A stretch of 64,000 nt of DNA from Bosea sp. (in: a-proteobacteria) (GTDB taxonomy: Bacteria; Pseudomonadota; Alphaproteobacteria; Rhizobiales; Beijerinckiaceae), in NCBI RefSeq assembly GCF_023953965.1, contig NZ_JAMLIX010000002.1, forward strand, positions 62,001 through 126,000, read 5' to 3'. The notes under the pieces are model-generated. The model did not search any database, was not told the origin of the DNA, and saw nothing but the letters and a program-made list of their open reading frames with translations. Every line of letters starts with the position of its first letter. Position 1 is the first letter of the stretch. The position numbers were made by a program, and so were the translations under genes. Positions 17,432 through 26,314 of the stretch are shown here, piece by piece.

Positions 17432-19111
17432 ATGGATTTGAAGGAAGCACTGAGCGAACCGCGCGAAAGCATGGACTATGACGTCGTCATCGTCGGCGCC
17501 GGTCCTGCCGGGCTCGCGGCGGCGATCCGGCTGAAGCAGCTCGATGAAAGCCTCTCCGTCGTCGTGGTCGAGAAGGGCGCCGAGGTCGGCGCCCATATCC
17601 TGTCTGGCGCCGTCATCGATCCGATCGGCCTCGACCGTCTCGTGCCGGACTGGCGCGACGATCCCGAGCGCCCGCTCACCACCGAGGTCACAGAGGACGT
17701 CTTCTACTTCCTGACCGAGCCCAACGGCATCCGCCTGCCGAATTTCGGCATGCCGAAGCTGATGAACAACCACGGCAATTTCGTCGGCTCGCTCGGGCTG
17801 GTGGCGAAATTCCTGGCGGCGCGGGCCGAGGCGCTCGGTGTCGAGATCTATCCGGGCTTCGCCGCCGCCGAGCTGCTCTATAACGAGGATGGCTCGGTCG
17901 CCGGCATCGCCACCGGCGACATGGGCATCGCCAGGGACGGCACCGTCTCCGACCGCTTCACCCGCGGCATGGAGCTGCGCGGCCGCTACACCTTGCTGGG
18001 CGAGGGCGCGCGCGGCTCGCTTTCCAAGATCGCGATCAAAAAATTTGCGCTCGACGCCGGCCGCGAGCCGCAGAAATACGGCATCGGCCTGAAGGAGCTC
18101 TGGCAGGTCGAGCCGGAGAAGTTCCACAAGGGCCGCGTCCAGCATTCCTTCGGCTGGCCGCTCGGCAACGGCACCGGCGGCGGCTCCTTCCTCTACCATT
18201 TCGACGACAACCTGGTCTCGGTCGGCTTCGTCGTCCATCTGAACTACACCAATCCGACGCTCTCGCCCTTCGACGAGTTCCAGCGCTTCAAGACCCATCC
18301 GCTGATCCGCGACACCTTCGAGGGCGCAAAGCGCATCGCCTATGGCTCGCGCGCGATCACCGAGGGCGGCTTCCAGTCGGTGCCGAAGCTGAGCTTCCCG
18401 GGCGGGGCGCTGATCGGCTGCGCGGCGGGCTTCGTCAACGTGCCGCGCATCAAGGGCAGCCACAACGCCATCCTCTCGGGCATGCTGGCGGCTGAAAAGC
18501 TGCTGCCGGCGCTGCAAGCCGGCCGTCAGCACGACGAGGTCGTCGAGATCGAGGAGAGCTGGCGCGACAGCGATATCGGCCGGGACCTGAAGCCGGTCCG
18601 CAACGTCAAGCCGCTCTGGTCGAAATTCGGCACGGCTGTGGGCATCGGGCTCGGCGGGGTCGACATGTGGCTGAACCAGCTCTTCGGCTGGTCGCCCTTC
18701 GGCACGCTGAAGCACGGCAAGCCGGACTACGCCACGCTGAAGCCGCTCGCCGAGGTCAAGCCGATCAGCTACCCCAAGCCCGACGGCAAGATCTCCTTTG
18801 ACAAGCTTTCCTCGGTCTTCCTCTCCTCGACCAATCACGAGGAGGACCAGCCGGCCCATCTGAAGCTGACCGATCCGACGATCCCGATCGCGAGGAACCT
18901 GCCGCTCTATGGCGAGCCGGCGCGGCTCTATTGTCCGGCCGGTGTCTACGAGGTGGTCTATGAGAACACGGAGGCCAAGACCAATCCGCGCTTCGTGATC
19001 AACGCGCAGAACTGCGTCCACTGCAAGACCTGCGACATCAAGGACCCGGCCCAGAACATCACCTGGACGGTGCCGGAAGGCGGCGGCGGACCTGGCTACG
19101 CGAATATGTGA
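17432..19111 (+). CDS. Electron transfer flavoprotein-ubiquinone oxidoreductase
   Basis: Passes electrons from reduced ETF to ubiquinone at the inner membrane during fatty-acid and amino-acid oxidation. 559 residues from the ATG at 17432, which follows GGAGGGCAG; the in-frame GTG at 17399 is less likely. The FAD-binding motif is GAGPAGLAAAIRL (about 22-34). Family stretches include SGAVIDPIGL, PNFGMPKLMNNHG and GCAAGFVNVPRIKG. The C-terminal 4Fe-4S domain has CPAGVYEVV followed by NCVHCKTCDIKDP, all four cysteines present. A strong hairpin follows the stop. Confidence 0.95.
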   Translation: MDLKEALSEPRESMDYDVVIVGAGPAGLAAAIRLKQLDESLSVVVVEKGAEVGAHILSGAVIDPIGLDRLVPDWRDDPERPLTTEVTEDVFYFLTEPNGIRLPNFGMPKLMNNHGNFVGSLGLVAKFLAARAEALGVEIYPGFAAAELLYNEDGSVAGIATGDMGIARDGTVSDRFTRGMELRGRYTLLGEGARGSLSKIAIKKFALDAGREPQKYGIGLKELWQVEPEKFHKGRVQHSFGWPLGNGTGGGSFLYHFDDNLVSVGFVVHLNYTNPTLSPFDEFQRFKTHPLIRDTFEGAKRIAYGSRAITEGGFQSVPKLSFPGGALIGCAAGFVNVPRIKGSHNAILSGMLAAEKLLPALQAGRQHDEVVEIEESWRDSDIGRDLKPVRNVKPLWSKFGTAVGIGLGGVDMWLNQLFGWSPFGTLKHGKPDYATLKPLAEVKPISYPKPDGKISFDKLSSVFLSSTNHEEDQPAHLKLTDPTIPIARNLPLYGEPARLYCPAGVYEVVYENTEAKTNPRFVINAQNCVHCKTCDIKDPAQNITWTVPEGGGGPGYANM

Positions 19112-19142
19112 TCGCGGGCGATTCGCCGGCCGATGAATCAAG

Positions 19143-19168
19143 AAGGGCGCGCCGCGCGGCGCGCCCTT
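19143..19168. terminator. Hairpin terminator between ETF-QO and the small lipoprotein
   Basis: A perfect 11-bp GC-rich stem (19143-19153 with 19158-19168, loop GCGC). The T-tracts are short on both strands (TTTGTCGTT on plus). It lies between two convergent genes, so it may serve both. Confidence 0.65.
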
Positions 19169-19189
19169 TGTCGTTGGCCCGAAGGCCGG

Positions 19190-19300
19190 TCAGCCCTTGC
19201 GGACGACCGGCGCGACCGGCTTGGTTTCGTCCTTGGCGCAGCCGGCGACGAAGCCGCCCAGCAGCGCCACGGCGGCAATGCTCAGAATGATCTTTTTCAT
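19190..19300 (-). CDS. Small lipoprotein (36 residues)
   Basis: MKKIILSIAAVALLGG leads into a lipobox ending FVAGC, so the mature product would be a lipid-anchored peptide of only about 16 residues (CAKDETKPVAPVVRKG). The size and shape recall entericidin-like peptides, but I see no sequence match. The ribosome site is weak. It is convergent with ETF-QO across a strong hairpin. Confidence 0.62.
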   Translation of the reverse strand: MKKIILSIAAVALLGGFVAGCAKDETKPVAPVVRKG

Positions 19301-19540
19301 TGGAATGATCCCGGTTGAGTTGCTGCGAAACCTGCAGGCGGGCGAAATATAGTCCCGATATCCTTGTGTGATGACCATCTTTCCTTGCTCCGGTTTCCGT
19401 TCCTCACGGATTCCCGCGAGTGTTGCGCGGCTGCTACGAAACCGGGGCTTCGCGGCGCCTGGGCCAGCTTGCCCGCCCGCCCGGAAACCGCCATCTTGGC
19501 GGCCTACGCGAAGCGATCACGGTCCGCTGGATGCGCGCGC

Positions 19541-19552
19541 CCCGGAATGACG
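19541..19552. repeat. Solitary arm of the CGTCATTCCGGG repeat
   Basis: CCCGGAATGACG matches the right arm of the palindromic repeat at 1881-1920. No matching left arm is visible nearby, so it looks like a remnant. It lies 21 bases before the start of the TPR gene, inside its leader. Confidence 0.55.
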
Positions 19553-19572
19553 GGGCAGCGGACCGAGGGAGA

Positions 19573-21348
19573 ATGGCAGTCGTGACATTATTGAAGAAAG
19601 TGCGTGCTTCCGGCACGGCTGCTGCCCTGTCGCTGTTGCTGTTCCTGCCGGCCATGGCCGCCGCCCAGGGCGCGACTCAAGCCCGCGCCGCCGATTCGCT
19701 CGAGCCGGGCGACAGCCTGGAGGGCAACTACCTCGCGGCGATCGTCGCCGGCGCCTCGCGCGATCTCGGCGCGGCCTCGGTCTATCTGCGCGAGGCGATC
19801 AAGGAAGACCCGCAGAACAACGACCTGACCGAGCGCGCTTTCGTCGCCTTCCTGGCCGACGGCGCCATGCAGGACGCCTTCCGGGCCGCCGACAAGCTGA
19901 TCCAGCACGATCCCGGCAACGGGCTGGCGCAGCTCGTCATCGGCATCCGCTCGATCAAGCAGAAGAACTATCAGACGGCGCGCAACCATCTCCAGCGCGG
20001 CGGCAAGGGGCGGGCGGCCGACATCACCGCGACGCTGCTCTCGGCCTGGTCCTATCTCGGCTCGGGCAATTCCCGCCGCGCCATCGAGACCCTGGAGCGC
20101 CTGAAGGGCGAGCCCTCCTACAATCTCTTCCGCGACTATCACGCCGGGCTGATCCTCGACGCCGCCAGCCGCAGGACCGAGGCCGGCAAGCGGCTGAAAG
20201 CCGCCTACGACGCCGAGAAGACGACGCTGCGCGTGGTCGATGTCTGGGCGCGCTACCAGGCGCGCGCCGGCGATTTCGAGGGGGCCGCCAAAACCTATGC
20301 TGCCTTCGACCAGCTTTTGCCGAATCACCCGATCATCCGCGAGGGCATGGCGCTCGTCGGCCGGAAGGAGGCGCCGTCGCGCCAGATCTCCACGGCGCAG
20401 CAGGGCGCGGCCGAGGTGCTCTACGGCCTCGCCAGCGCCGGCAACCGCCAGGGCGACGAGGCGGCGGCGCTGCTCTATCTGCGCATGGCGATCTATCTCG
20501 ATCCCGGCCACGACCTCGCCATCCTGGCGCTCGGCGACATCCTCGAGCGCGCCCGCCAGCCGGAGGATGCCGTCACCGTCTACGACAGGATGCCGGCCTC
20601 CTCGCCGCTGCGCCCGAACGCCGAGATCCAGGCGGGGCTGGCGCTGGAGAACCTCGGCAAGTCCGAGGAGGCGGTGAAGCATCTCGACAAGGTGATCGCG
20701 GAGCGGCCGGACGATATCGACGCGCTTTCCGCGCTCGGCAACGTCTATCGCTCGCGCAAGCTGTTCGCCGAGGCGGCCGCGACCTATGACAAGGCGATCG
20801 CCAAGCTCGCTTCGCCCGGCCGCGCCAACTGGGATCTGTATTATTTCCGCGGCATCACCCGCGAGCGCAGCAACCGCTGGCCGGAGGCCGAGGCCGATCT
20901 GCGCAAGGCGCTCGAGCTCCTGCCCGATCCGCTCGGCTCCGAGCGCGCGCTGGTCCTGAACTATCTCGGCTATTCGCTGGTCGACAGGCATCTCAAGCTC
21001 GACGAGGCGCTCGACATGCTGCGCCGCGCGGTCGAGCTCAGGCCGCGCGACGGCTACATCATCGATTCGCTGGGCTGGGCCTATTACCGCCTCGGCCGCT
21101 ACGAGGAAGCCGCGCGCGCGATCGAGCGCGCCATGGAGATGCGTCCCTCCGATCCGGTCATCAACGATCATCTCGGCGACGCCTATTGGAAGACCGGGCG
21201 CCAGCTCGAGGCGAAGTACCAGTGGAACCATGCCCGCGACCTCAAGCCCGAGCCGGAGGATCTGGAGAAGATCCTGCGCAAGATCGAGCGCGGGCTCGAG
21301 GATCCCTCCGCCAACGCCGTCGAGGAGACGAAGAAGGACGGCGGCTGA
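19573..21348 (+). CDS. Exported tetratricopeptide-repeat protein
   Basis: 591 residues. A signal peptide (LKKVRASGTAAALSLLLFLPAMAAAQ) is followed by repeated 34-residue TPR units over most of the length, clearest at about 320-560 (AILALGDILERARQPEDAV, GYIIDSLGWAYYRLGRYEEA). It probably acts as a periplasmic or outer-membrane-linked scaffold. The start at 19573 sits right behind GAGGGAGA; the open frame before it has no family look. It is followed 29 bp later by ispE, an arrangement often seen in Alphaproteobacteria, so the two are probably co-transcribed. Confidence 0.85.
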   Translation: MAVVTLLKKVRASGTAAALSLLLFLPAMAAAQGATQARAADSLEPGDSLEGNYLAAIVAGASRDLGAASVYLREAIKEDPQNNDLTERAFVAFLADGAMQDAFRAADKLIQHDPGNGLAQLVIGIRSIKQKNYQTARNHLQRGGKGRAADITATLLSAWSYLGSGNSRRAIETLERLKGEPSYNLFRDYHAGLILDAASRRTEAGKRLKAAYDAEKTTLRVVDVWARYQARAGDFEGAAKTYAAFDQLLPNHPIIREGMALVGRKEAPSRQISTAQQGAAEVLYGLASAGNRQGDEAAALLYLRMAIYLDPGHDLAILALGDILERARQPEDAVTVYDRMPASSPLRPNAEIQAGLALENLGKSEEAVKHLDKVIAERPDDIDALSALGNVYRSRKLFAEAAATYDKAIAKLASPGRANWDLYYFRGITRERSNRWPEAEADLRKALELLPDPLGSERALVLNYLGYSLVDRHLKLDEALDMLRRAVELRPRDGYIIDSLGWAYYRLGRYEEAARAIERAMEMRPSDPVINDHLGDAYWKTGRQLEAKYQWNHARDLKPEPEDLEKILRKIERGLEDPSANAVEETKKDGG

Positions 21349-21377
21349 CCCCCGTCGCCGCGCCGGAGTTCAACCCC

Positions 21378-22253
21378 GTGGTTCTGCCGCTGACGACGCG
21401 GGCGCGCGCCAAGGTCAATCTCGACCTCAAGGTGCTGGGCCGGCGCGCGGACGGCTATCACGAGCTCGAAAGCCTCGTCGCCTTCGCGCGCATCGGCGAC
21501 ACGCTCTCGCTCGATCCCGCTGCACCGCTTGGCCTCTCGATCGCCGGCCCGCGCGCGGCCGGTCTGCCGGCCGATGACGGCAATCTCGTGCTGCGCGCGG
21601 CCCGCGCGCTCGCTGCCGCGCGCCCGGCTTCACGCCTCGGGCGCTTCCACCTCGTCAAGCGCCTGCCGGCCGCCTCGGGGCTGGGCGGCGGCTCGGCCGA
21701 TGCGGCGGCGGCGCTGCGCCTGCTGGCGCGGCTGAACGGCATCGCCCCGGCCGATCCGCTCCTGCGCGAGGTCGCCATGCAGGTCGGGGCCGACGTCCCG
21801 GTCTGCCTCGATTCGCGCGCACGGCTGATGGCGGGCATCGGCGAGCGGCTCGGGCCGGTGCTGCGGCTGCCACCGCTGTTCGCCGTGCTGGTCAATCCGG
21901 GGGTGGCGGTCGAGACGGTCGCGGTGTTCCGGGCGCTCGGACTGAAGGCCGGCGAGACGGTCTCCGCGGCGGGTAAGGCGAGCCTCGCGGCGCCGGCATC
22001 GGCCGCGGCGCTGCCGGGCTGGTTCGCATCGACGACCAACGACCTCGCTGCGCCGGCGCAACGGATCGCGTCGGAGATCGGCGAGGTTCTGGAGCGGCTC
22101 GGCGCGGCATCGGGTTGCCGGTTCGTCCGGATGTCCGGCTCGGGAGCGACCTGCTTCGCGCTGTTCGACGATTGCCATGCCAGCGCCACGGCGGCGAAGG
22201 CGTTGCAGCGCGAACAGCCGGGCTGGTGGGTGAAGCCGACGCTGCTGGGTTAG
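21378..22253 (+). CDS. ispE: 4-diphosphocytidyl-2-C-methyl-D-erythritol kinase
   Basis: Phosphorylates CDP-methylerythritol in the non-mevalonate isoprenoid pathway. 291 residues of the GHMP kinase fold. The N-terminal substrate motif is ARAKVNLDLKV, and the ATP-binding glycine loop is LPAASGLGGGSADAA (about 96-110). The C-terminal motif is RMSGSGATCFALF. The start is a GTG at 21378 with GGAG nine bases upstream; no ATG fits. The convergent neighbour is a polyprenyl diphosphate synthase, another isoprenoid enzyme. Confidence 0.93.
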   Translation: MVLPLTTRARAKVNLDLKVLGRRADGYHELESLVAFARIGDTLSLDPAAPLGLSIAGPRAAGLPADDGNLVLRAARALAAARPASRLGRFHLVKRLPAASGLGGGSADAAAALRLLARLNGIAPADPLLREVAMQVGADVPVCLDSRARLMAGIGERLGPVLRLPPLFAVLVNPGVAVETVAVFRALGLKAGETVSAAGKASLAAPASAAALPGWFASTTNDLAAPAQRIASEIGEVLERLGAASGCRFVRMSGSGATCFALFDDCHASATAAKALQREQPGWWVKPTLLG

Positions 22254-22321
22254 ACGCAGCCGCGAAATCAAGCGGGCGGGGAACGCTATCCCGGAGGGAA
22301 GGGGGTTCCCCGCGTATTCTC

Positions 22322-23338
22322 TCAATGCGCCCGCGCCACGCAGAAATCGACCGCGGCGTTGAGCGCCTGCTTCATCGGCGAGGCCGGGAACAGGCCGAGC
22401 GCGTCCTTGGCCATGCGCGCATAATGCCCGGCGCGGGCGATCGTGTCGTCGAGCGCCTGGTGCCGGCGCATGATCGCCTGCGCTTCTTCCAGGTCACCCT
22501 CCCGGATCTCTCCATCCTGGAGCGTGCGTTTCCAGAAGGCGCGCTCGGCCTCGTCGCCGCGGCGGAAGGAGAGCACCACCGGCAGCGTGATCTTGCCCTC
22601 GCGGAAATCGTCGCCGGTGTTCTTGCCGAGCTTGGCGGCGACGCCGCCATAGTCGAGCGCGTCGTCGATGAGCTGGAAGGCGATGCCGAGATTGAGGCCG
22701 TAGCTGCGGCAGGCGGCGTCGCTCGCCTTCGGGGAGCCGGCGATCACCGGCCCGACCTCGCAGGCGGCGGCGAAGAGCTCCGCCGTCTTGCCGCGGATCA
22801 CCGAAAGATATTCGTCCTCGGTCGTCTCCGTGTTCTTGGCGACCGCGAGCTGGAAGACCTCGCCCTCGGCGATCACGGTGGCGGCCGTCGACAGGATGTC
22901 GAGCGCGCGCAGCGAGCCGACCTCGACCATCATCTTGAACGCCTGGCCGAGCAGGAAATCGCCGACCAGCACGCTCGCCTCGTTGCCCCAGAGCATGCGC
23001 GCGGCGAGCTTGCCGCGGCGCATGTCGCTCTCGTCGACGACGTCGTCGTGCAGCAGCGTGGCGGTGTGCATGAACTCGACGGAGGCCGCGAGCTTGACAT
23101 GGCCCTCGCCCGCATAGCCGCAGAGATTGGCCATGGCGAGCGTCAGCATTGGCCGCAGGCGCTTGCCGCCCGAGGAGATCAGGTGGTTGGCGACCTCCGG
23201 GATCATCGTCACGTCCGAGCCGGTGCGCGACAGGATCATCGCGTTGACGCGCTCCATGTCCGCGCGCGTCAGCGCGACCAGCGGCTCGATGCCGGCCTGA
23301 TTCGATTCCCGTTCCTCGAGGGATACGACGACACCCAC
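22322..23338 (-). CDS. Long-chain polyprenyl diphosphate synthase (octaprenyl/decaprenyl type)
   Basis: Builds the ubiquinone side chain from IPP. 338 residues. Both aspartate-rich metal sites are present: LLHDDVVDESDMRRG near residue 97 and FQLIDDALDYGG near residue 222. GGKRLRPML binds IPP. The reading starts at a GTG at 23338 (MGVVVSLEERE) with GGGG upstream; no ATG fits the family N-terminus. The chain length cannot be read from sequence. The divergent gene DUF2007 and its methylase partner form the common neighbourhood. Confidence 0.9.
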   Translation of the reverse strand: MGVVVSLEERESNQAGIEPLVALTRADMERVNAMILSRTGSDVTMIPEVANHLISSGGKRLRPMLTLAMANLCGYAGEGHVKLAASVEFMHTATLLHDDVVDESDMRRGKLAARMLWGNEASVLVGDFLLGQAFKMMVEVGSLRALDILSTAATVIAEGEVFQLAVAKNTETTEDEYLSVIRGKTAELFAAACEVGPVIAGSPKASDAACRSYGLNLGIAFQLIDDALDYGGVAAKLGKNTGDDFREGKITLPVVLSFRRGDEAERAFWKRTLQDGEIREGDLEEAQAIMRRHQALDDTIARAGHYARMAKDALGLFPASPMKQALNAAVDFCVARAH

Positions 23339-23477
23339 TGAAACACCCCGTGATCCCCGCGCCGGGCGGCGCGCCCGAGCCATGCCACAACCGTCGCACG
23401 GGACGCCAGCCCCTGCAAACCGTCGCGACGCCGCACCGGCTCTTGCGCGCGCCGGGGCGGCCGGGTTCCATGGGCGG

Positions 23478-23702
23478 ATGCATGAACTCGTCCGCACCAA
23501 CGATCTCGTCCTGCTCGGCGCGCTGGAGGCCCTCCTGGCCTCGGCCGGCCTCGATTGCCTGATCGCGGATCAGCACATCAGCGCGCTCGAAGGCATGATC
23601 GGCGCCTTTCCCCGCCGCCTGCTGGTGCGCGAGGCGGATCGCCGGCGCGCGCGGGCGCTGCTGATCGAGGCCGGCTACGGCGCGGAACTGCGCCATGAGT
23701 GA
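23478..23702 (+). CDS. DUF2007 family protein
   Basis: 74 residues of the DUF2007 fold: MHELVRTNDLVLLGALEALLASAGL, a short loop, then RRLLVREADRRRARALLIEAGY. The family is small, ferredoxin-like and of unknown function, sometimes called a putative signal-transducing protein. The stop overlaps the start of the next gene by 8 bp (ATGAGTGA), so translation of the two is probably coupled. Confidence 0.8.
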   Translation: MHELVRTNDLVLLGALEALLASAGLDCLIADQHISALEGMIGAFPRRLLVREADRRRARALLIEAGYGAELRHE

Positions 23703-24468
23703 GGCCGGGCTCGGCGAGATCGTCGAGGACCGTCTGCTCGACGGCAGGCTGAGATTGCTGCAGCCGGCCAGGGGCCATCGCGCCGGCAGCGACGCGCTTC
23801 TGCTGGCGGCGGCCCTGCCGGAGCTCGCAGAAGGCGCTCTTCTCGATATCGGGGCCGGCGTCGGCACGGTCGGCCTGGCTGCGGCGCTGGCGCAACCGGG
23901 CTTGCGTGTCACCCTGCTGGAGCGCGATCCCGAGCTCGCCGCGCTCGCCCGGCGCAACGCCGCGCTCAACGGGATGGCCGGGCGCGTGGACGTGATCGCG
24001 GCCGATGTCGCCGCGCGGGCGGCGATCCTGTCGGAGCGCGGCCTCGTGCCCGCCTCCTTCGATGCGGTCGCGATGAATCCGCCTTTCTATCCGCCGGGCG
24101 GGAGCAGAGCCTCGCCCGTTCCCAACCGCAAGGCCGCCCATGTCGCGGAGGAAGGCGCGCTCGCGCCATGGCTGCGCGCCGCGCGGCGCCTGCTGCGGCC
24201 GGGCGGGCATCTGGCGCTGATCCACCGGGCCGAGGCGCTGCCGGAGGTGCTGGCCGGCCTCTCGACCGGCTTCGGCGCGCTCGCCGTCCGGCCGGTCCAC
24301 GCCTTCGCCGACAGGCCGGCCATCCGCATCCTCGTCACGGCGGTCATGAACAGCAGAAAGCCGGCAGCGTTGCTGCCGGCTTTCGTGATCAATAGTCCGG
24401 ATGGCAAGCTCGCGCCCCTGAGCGAGGCGCTCCATCGCGGCTATGCGCGTCTTCCCGGTTACCAGTAG
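23695..24468 (+). CDS. TrmN6-like tRNA1(Val) adenine-N6 methyltransferase
   Basis: 257 residues of a class I SAM methyltransferase. SAM-binding motif I is LLDIGAGVGTVGLA (about 49-62), with an acidic LLERDPE in the next strand. The catalytic NPPF (AMNPPFYPP) near residue 126 is the mark of N6-adenine or glutamine methylases. The opening DGRLRLLQPARGHRAGSDALLLAA is the TrmN6 pattern. The tRNA substrate is a family inference. Its end overlaps the convergent small exported protein gene by 10 bp. Confidence 0.82.
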   Translation: MSEAGLGEIVEDRLLDGRLRLLQPARGHRAGSDALLLAAALPELAEGALLDIGAGVGTVGLAAALAQPGLRVTLLERDPELAALARRNAALNGMAGRVDVIAADVAARAAILSERGLVPASFDAVAMNPPFYPPGGSRASPVPNRKAAHVAEEGALAPWLRAARRLLRPGGHLALIHRAEALPEVLAGLSTGFGALAVRPVHAFADRPAIRILVTAVMNSRKPAALLPAFVINSPDGKLAPLSEALHRGYARLPGYQ

Positions 24469-24743
24469 CGGCGCGGGCCGTAGTAGCGCGGCGGGCCGTA
24501 ATAGGGCCGCGGGCCGTAGACGCGCGGCGGCGCATAATGGGGCCTCGGCCGGTAATGGCGCGGGCCATAGTAGCGCGGCGGGGCGTAATGACGGCGTGGG
24601 CCGTAATACTGCGCCTGCTGCACCATGCCTTCGCTGGCGATCGGGCCCGCCGCGAGCGGGGAGGCGGCGGCGGGGCTGGTGCCGAGCGCCGCGAGGCCGA
24701 GCGCGCCGGCCGTCGCCAGGGTGACAATCGTCGTCCGAAACAT
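24459..24743 (-). CDS. Small exported Tyr/Pro/Arg-rich protein
   Basis: 94 residues. A signal peptide (MFRTTIVTLATAGALGLAALG, AAAS cleavage) is followed by MVQQAQYYG, then a tail made of degenerate YYGPRRHYAPPR units that ends in RRYW. The ATG at 24743 was chosen because GGAGG sits five bases upstream; the ATG at 24755 would place that site inside the gene. The VQQA motif after the signal peptide is shared with the next gene at 24898, which suggests a common origin. It is probably a surface or periplasmic protein. Confidence 0.72.
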   Translation of the reverse strand: MFRTTIVTLATAGALGLAALGTSPAAASPLAAGPIASEGMVQQAQYYGPRRHYAPPRYYGPRHYRPRPHYAPPRVYGPRPYYGPPRYYGPRRYW

Positions 24744-24823
24744 GAAAACCTCCATGGGAGGGCGTCGGCAGCCTCTGCCGTCGGATGAAACGCCGTCCTT
24801 GGATGAAACCTTAAGACTGTGAA

Positions 24824-24853
24824 GCTGAACGGCACGGGACCGTGCCGTTCAGC
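24824..24853 (-). terminator. Hairpin after the small exported protein gene at 24898
   Basis: A perfect 12-bp stem (24824-24835 with 24842-24853). Only a modest T-content follows on the minus strand (TTCACAGTCTTAAGG). It is placed correctly to end the transcript of the gene at 24898. Confidence 0.5.
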
Positions 24854-24897
24854 CTGTCTTCAGCCGCCGGCCGCATTGCGGCCATGGTTGCGCGGGC

Positions 24898-25155
24898 TCA
24901 GCGGCAGATCCTGACCGAGCGGCGCACCCAGCGATGGCCGTTCCAGACCCGGCGGTGTTCGGTCCAGCAGCGCACGTGTCGGCCGTTATGCGGCCGGCCG
25001 TGATGCCATGCCTGCTGGACGAGGCCGGTCTCCGCGCCCGCGCCGAACGCCGGGGCGGCGGAGAACGGGGCGGCGGAAGCCGGGGCGCTGCTCATGGCGG
25101 CACCGAGCAAGGTTGCGGCGCCGAAGGCGGCGGCAATGATGCGGGTTGTCAACAT
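24898..25155 (-). CDS. Small exported His/Arg/Trp-rich protein
   Basis: 85 residues. The start at 25155 has AAGGAGA eight bases upstream. The signal peptide LTTRIIAAAFGAATLLGAAM ends near ASA. The mature part holds LVQQAWHHG and a basic, aromatic C-terminus with two cysteines (RCWTEHRRVWNGHRWVRRS, then RICR). It shares the signal-spacer-VQQA layout with the downstream neighbour on the same strand. Function unknown. Confidence 0.7.
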   Translation of the reverse strand: MLTTRIIAAAFGAATLLGAAMSSAPASAAPFSAAPAFGAGAETGLVQQAWHHGRPHNGRHVRCWTEHRRVWNGHRWVRRSVRICR

Positions 25156-25357
25156 GGGCTTGTCTCCTTGGTTATGCGGCCGCCGGCCCGCCATCAAATG
25201 CTCACCCCGAGCATTGCGAACCATGCGGTTGCCTGCCTTGATAGCAGGTGGGATATGAACGAAACCTGTCCGCCTTCGGTTCCGGCCCGTGCTTGACCAT
25301 GGCGGGCACGAACCCTAATCACCCCCCATTCCCTTGCTATCGGAAGGTTGCAGGCAC

Positions 25358-26314
25358 GTGTCCGCCCCCGCGCCAGTCTCGCACGCCGCCATCCCGGCTT
25401 CCTCCCCGGCGATGGACCCGACCCGCTCCTTCCAGGGGCTGCTCATCGCCTTGCAGCGCTTCTGGGCCGAGCGAGGTTGCGTGGTCCTCCAGCCCTACGA
25501 CATGGAGGTCGGCGCCGGCACCTTCCACCCGGCGACGACGCTGCGCGCGCTCGGGCCGAAGCCCTGGCGGGCGGCCTATGTCCAGCCCTCGCGCCGCCCC
25601 AAGGACGGCCGCTATGGCGAGAACCCCAACAGGCTCCAGCATTATTACCAGTTCCAGGTGATCCTGAAGCCGTCGCCGCCGGACATCCAGCAGCTCTACC
25701 TCGACTCGCTCGAAGCCATCGGCGTCGACCTTGCGCTGCACGACGTGCGCTTCGTCGAGGACGATTGGGAAAGCCCGACGCTCGGCGCCTGGGGCCTCGG
25801 CTGGGAATGCTGGTGCGACGGCATGGAGGTGAGCCAGTTCACTTACTTCCAGCAGGTCGCGGGCGTCGAATGCGCGCCGGTCGCCGGCGAATTGACCTAC
25901 GGGCTGGAGCGCCTGGCGATGTATGTCCAGGGCGTCGAGAACGTCTACGACCTCAATTTCAACGGCCTCGACGGCGCCGATCGTGTCAGCTACGGCGACG
26001 TCTTCCTGCAGGCCGAGCAGGAATATTCGCGGCATAATTTCGAGCATGCGAACACTGAAATGCTGTTCCGCCACTTCGCGGATGCGGAAGCCGAATGCAA
26101 GGCGCTGCTCGCCGCCGGCGACGACCCGTCCCGCCACCAGCTCGCCCTGCCGGCCTATGACCAGTGCATCAAGGCGAGCCATGTCTTCAACCTGCTCGAT
26201 GCGCGCGGCGTGATCTCGGTCACCGAGCGGCAGAGCTACATCCTGCGCGTGCGCGAGCTCGCCAAGGCCTGCGGCGCGGCCTGGCTGAAGACCGCCGGCG
26301 GGGGGGCTGCGTGA
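25358..26314 (+). CDS. glyQ: Glycyl-tRNA synthetase alpha subunit
   Basis: Catalytic subunit of the heterotetrameric alpha2-beta2 enzyme that charges tRNA-Gly. 318 residues from the GTG at 25358, which has GGAAGG ten bases upstream. The ATG at 25412 (MDPTRSFQG) would give 300 residues, close to the E. coli protein, and cannot be ruled out. Class II motifs: DMEVGAGTFHP, ALGPKPWRAAYVQPSRRP and LTYGLERLAMY. The stop overlaps the glyS start by one base. Confidence 0.95.
   Translation: MSAPAPVSHAAIPASSPAMDPTRSFQGLLIALQRFWAERGCVVLQPYDMEVGAGTFHPATTLRALGPKPWRAAYVQPSRRPKDGRYGENPNRLQHYYQFQVILKPSPPDIQQLYLDSLEAIGVDLALHDVRFVEDDWESPTLGAWGLGWECWCDGMEVSQFTYFQQVAGVECAPVAGELTYGLERLAMYVQGVENVYDLNFNGLDGADRVSYGDVFLQAEQEYSRHNFEHANTEMLFRHFADAEAECKALLAAGDDPSRHQLALPAYDQCIKASHVFNLLDARGVISVTERQSYILRVRELAKACGAAWLKTAGGGAA

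Noticed and set aside
17303..19141. 612-codon open frame on the minus strand opposite ETF-QO.
   Set aside because: The ETF-QO product is certain. The antisense frame has no family motifs and no ribosome site.
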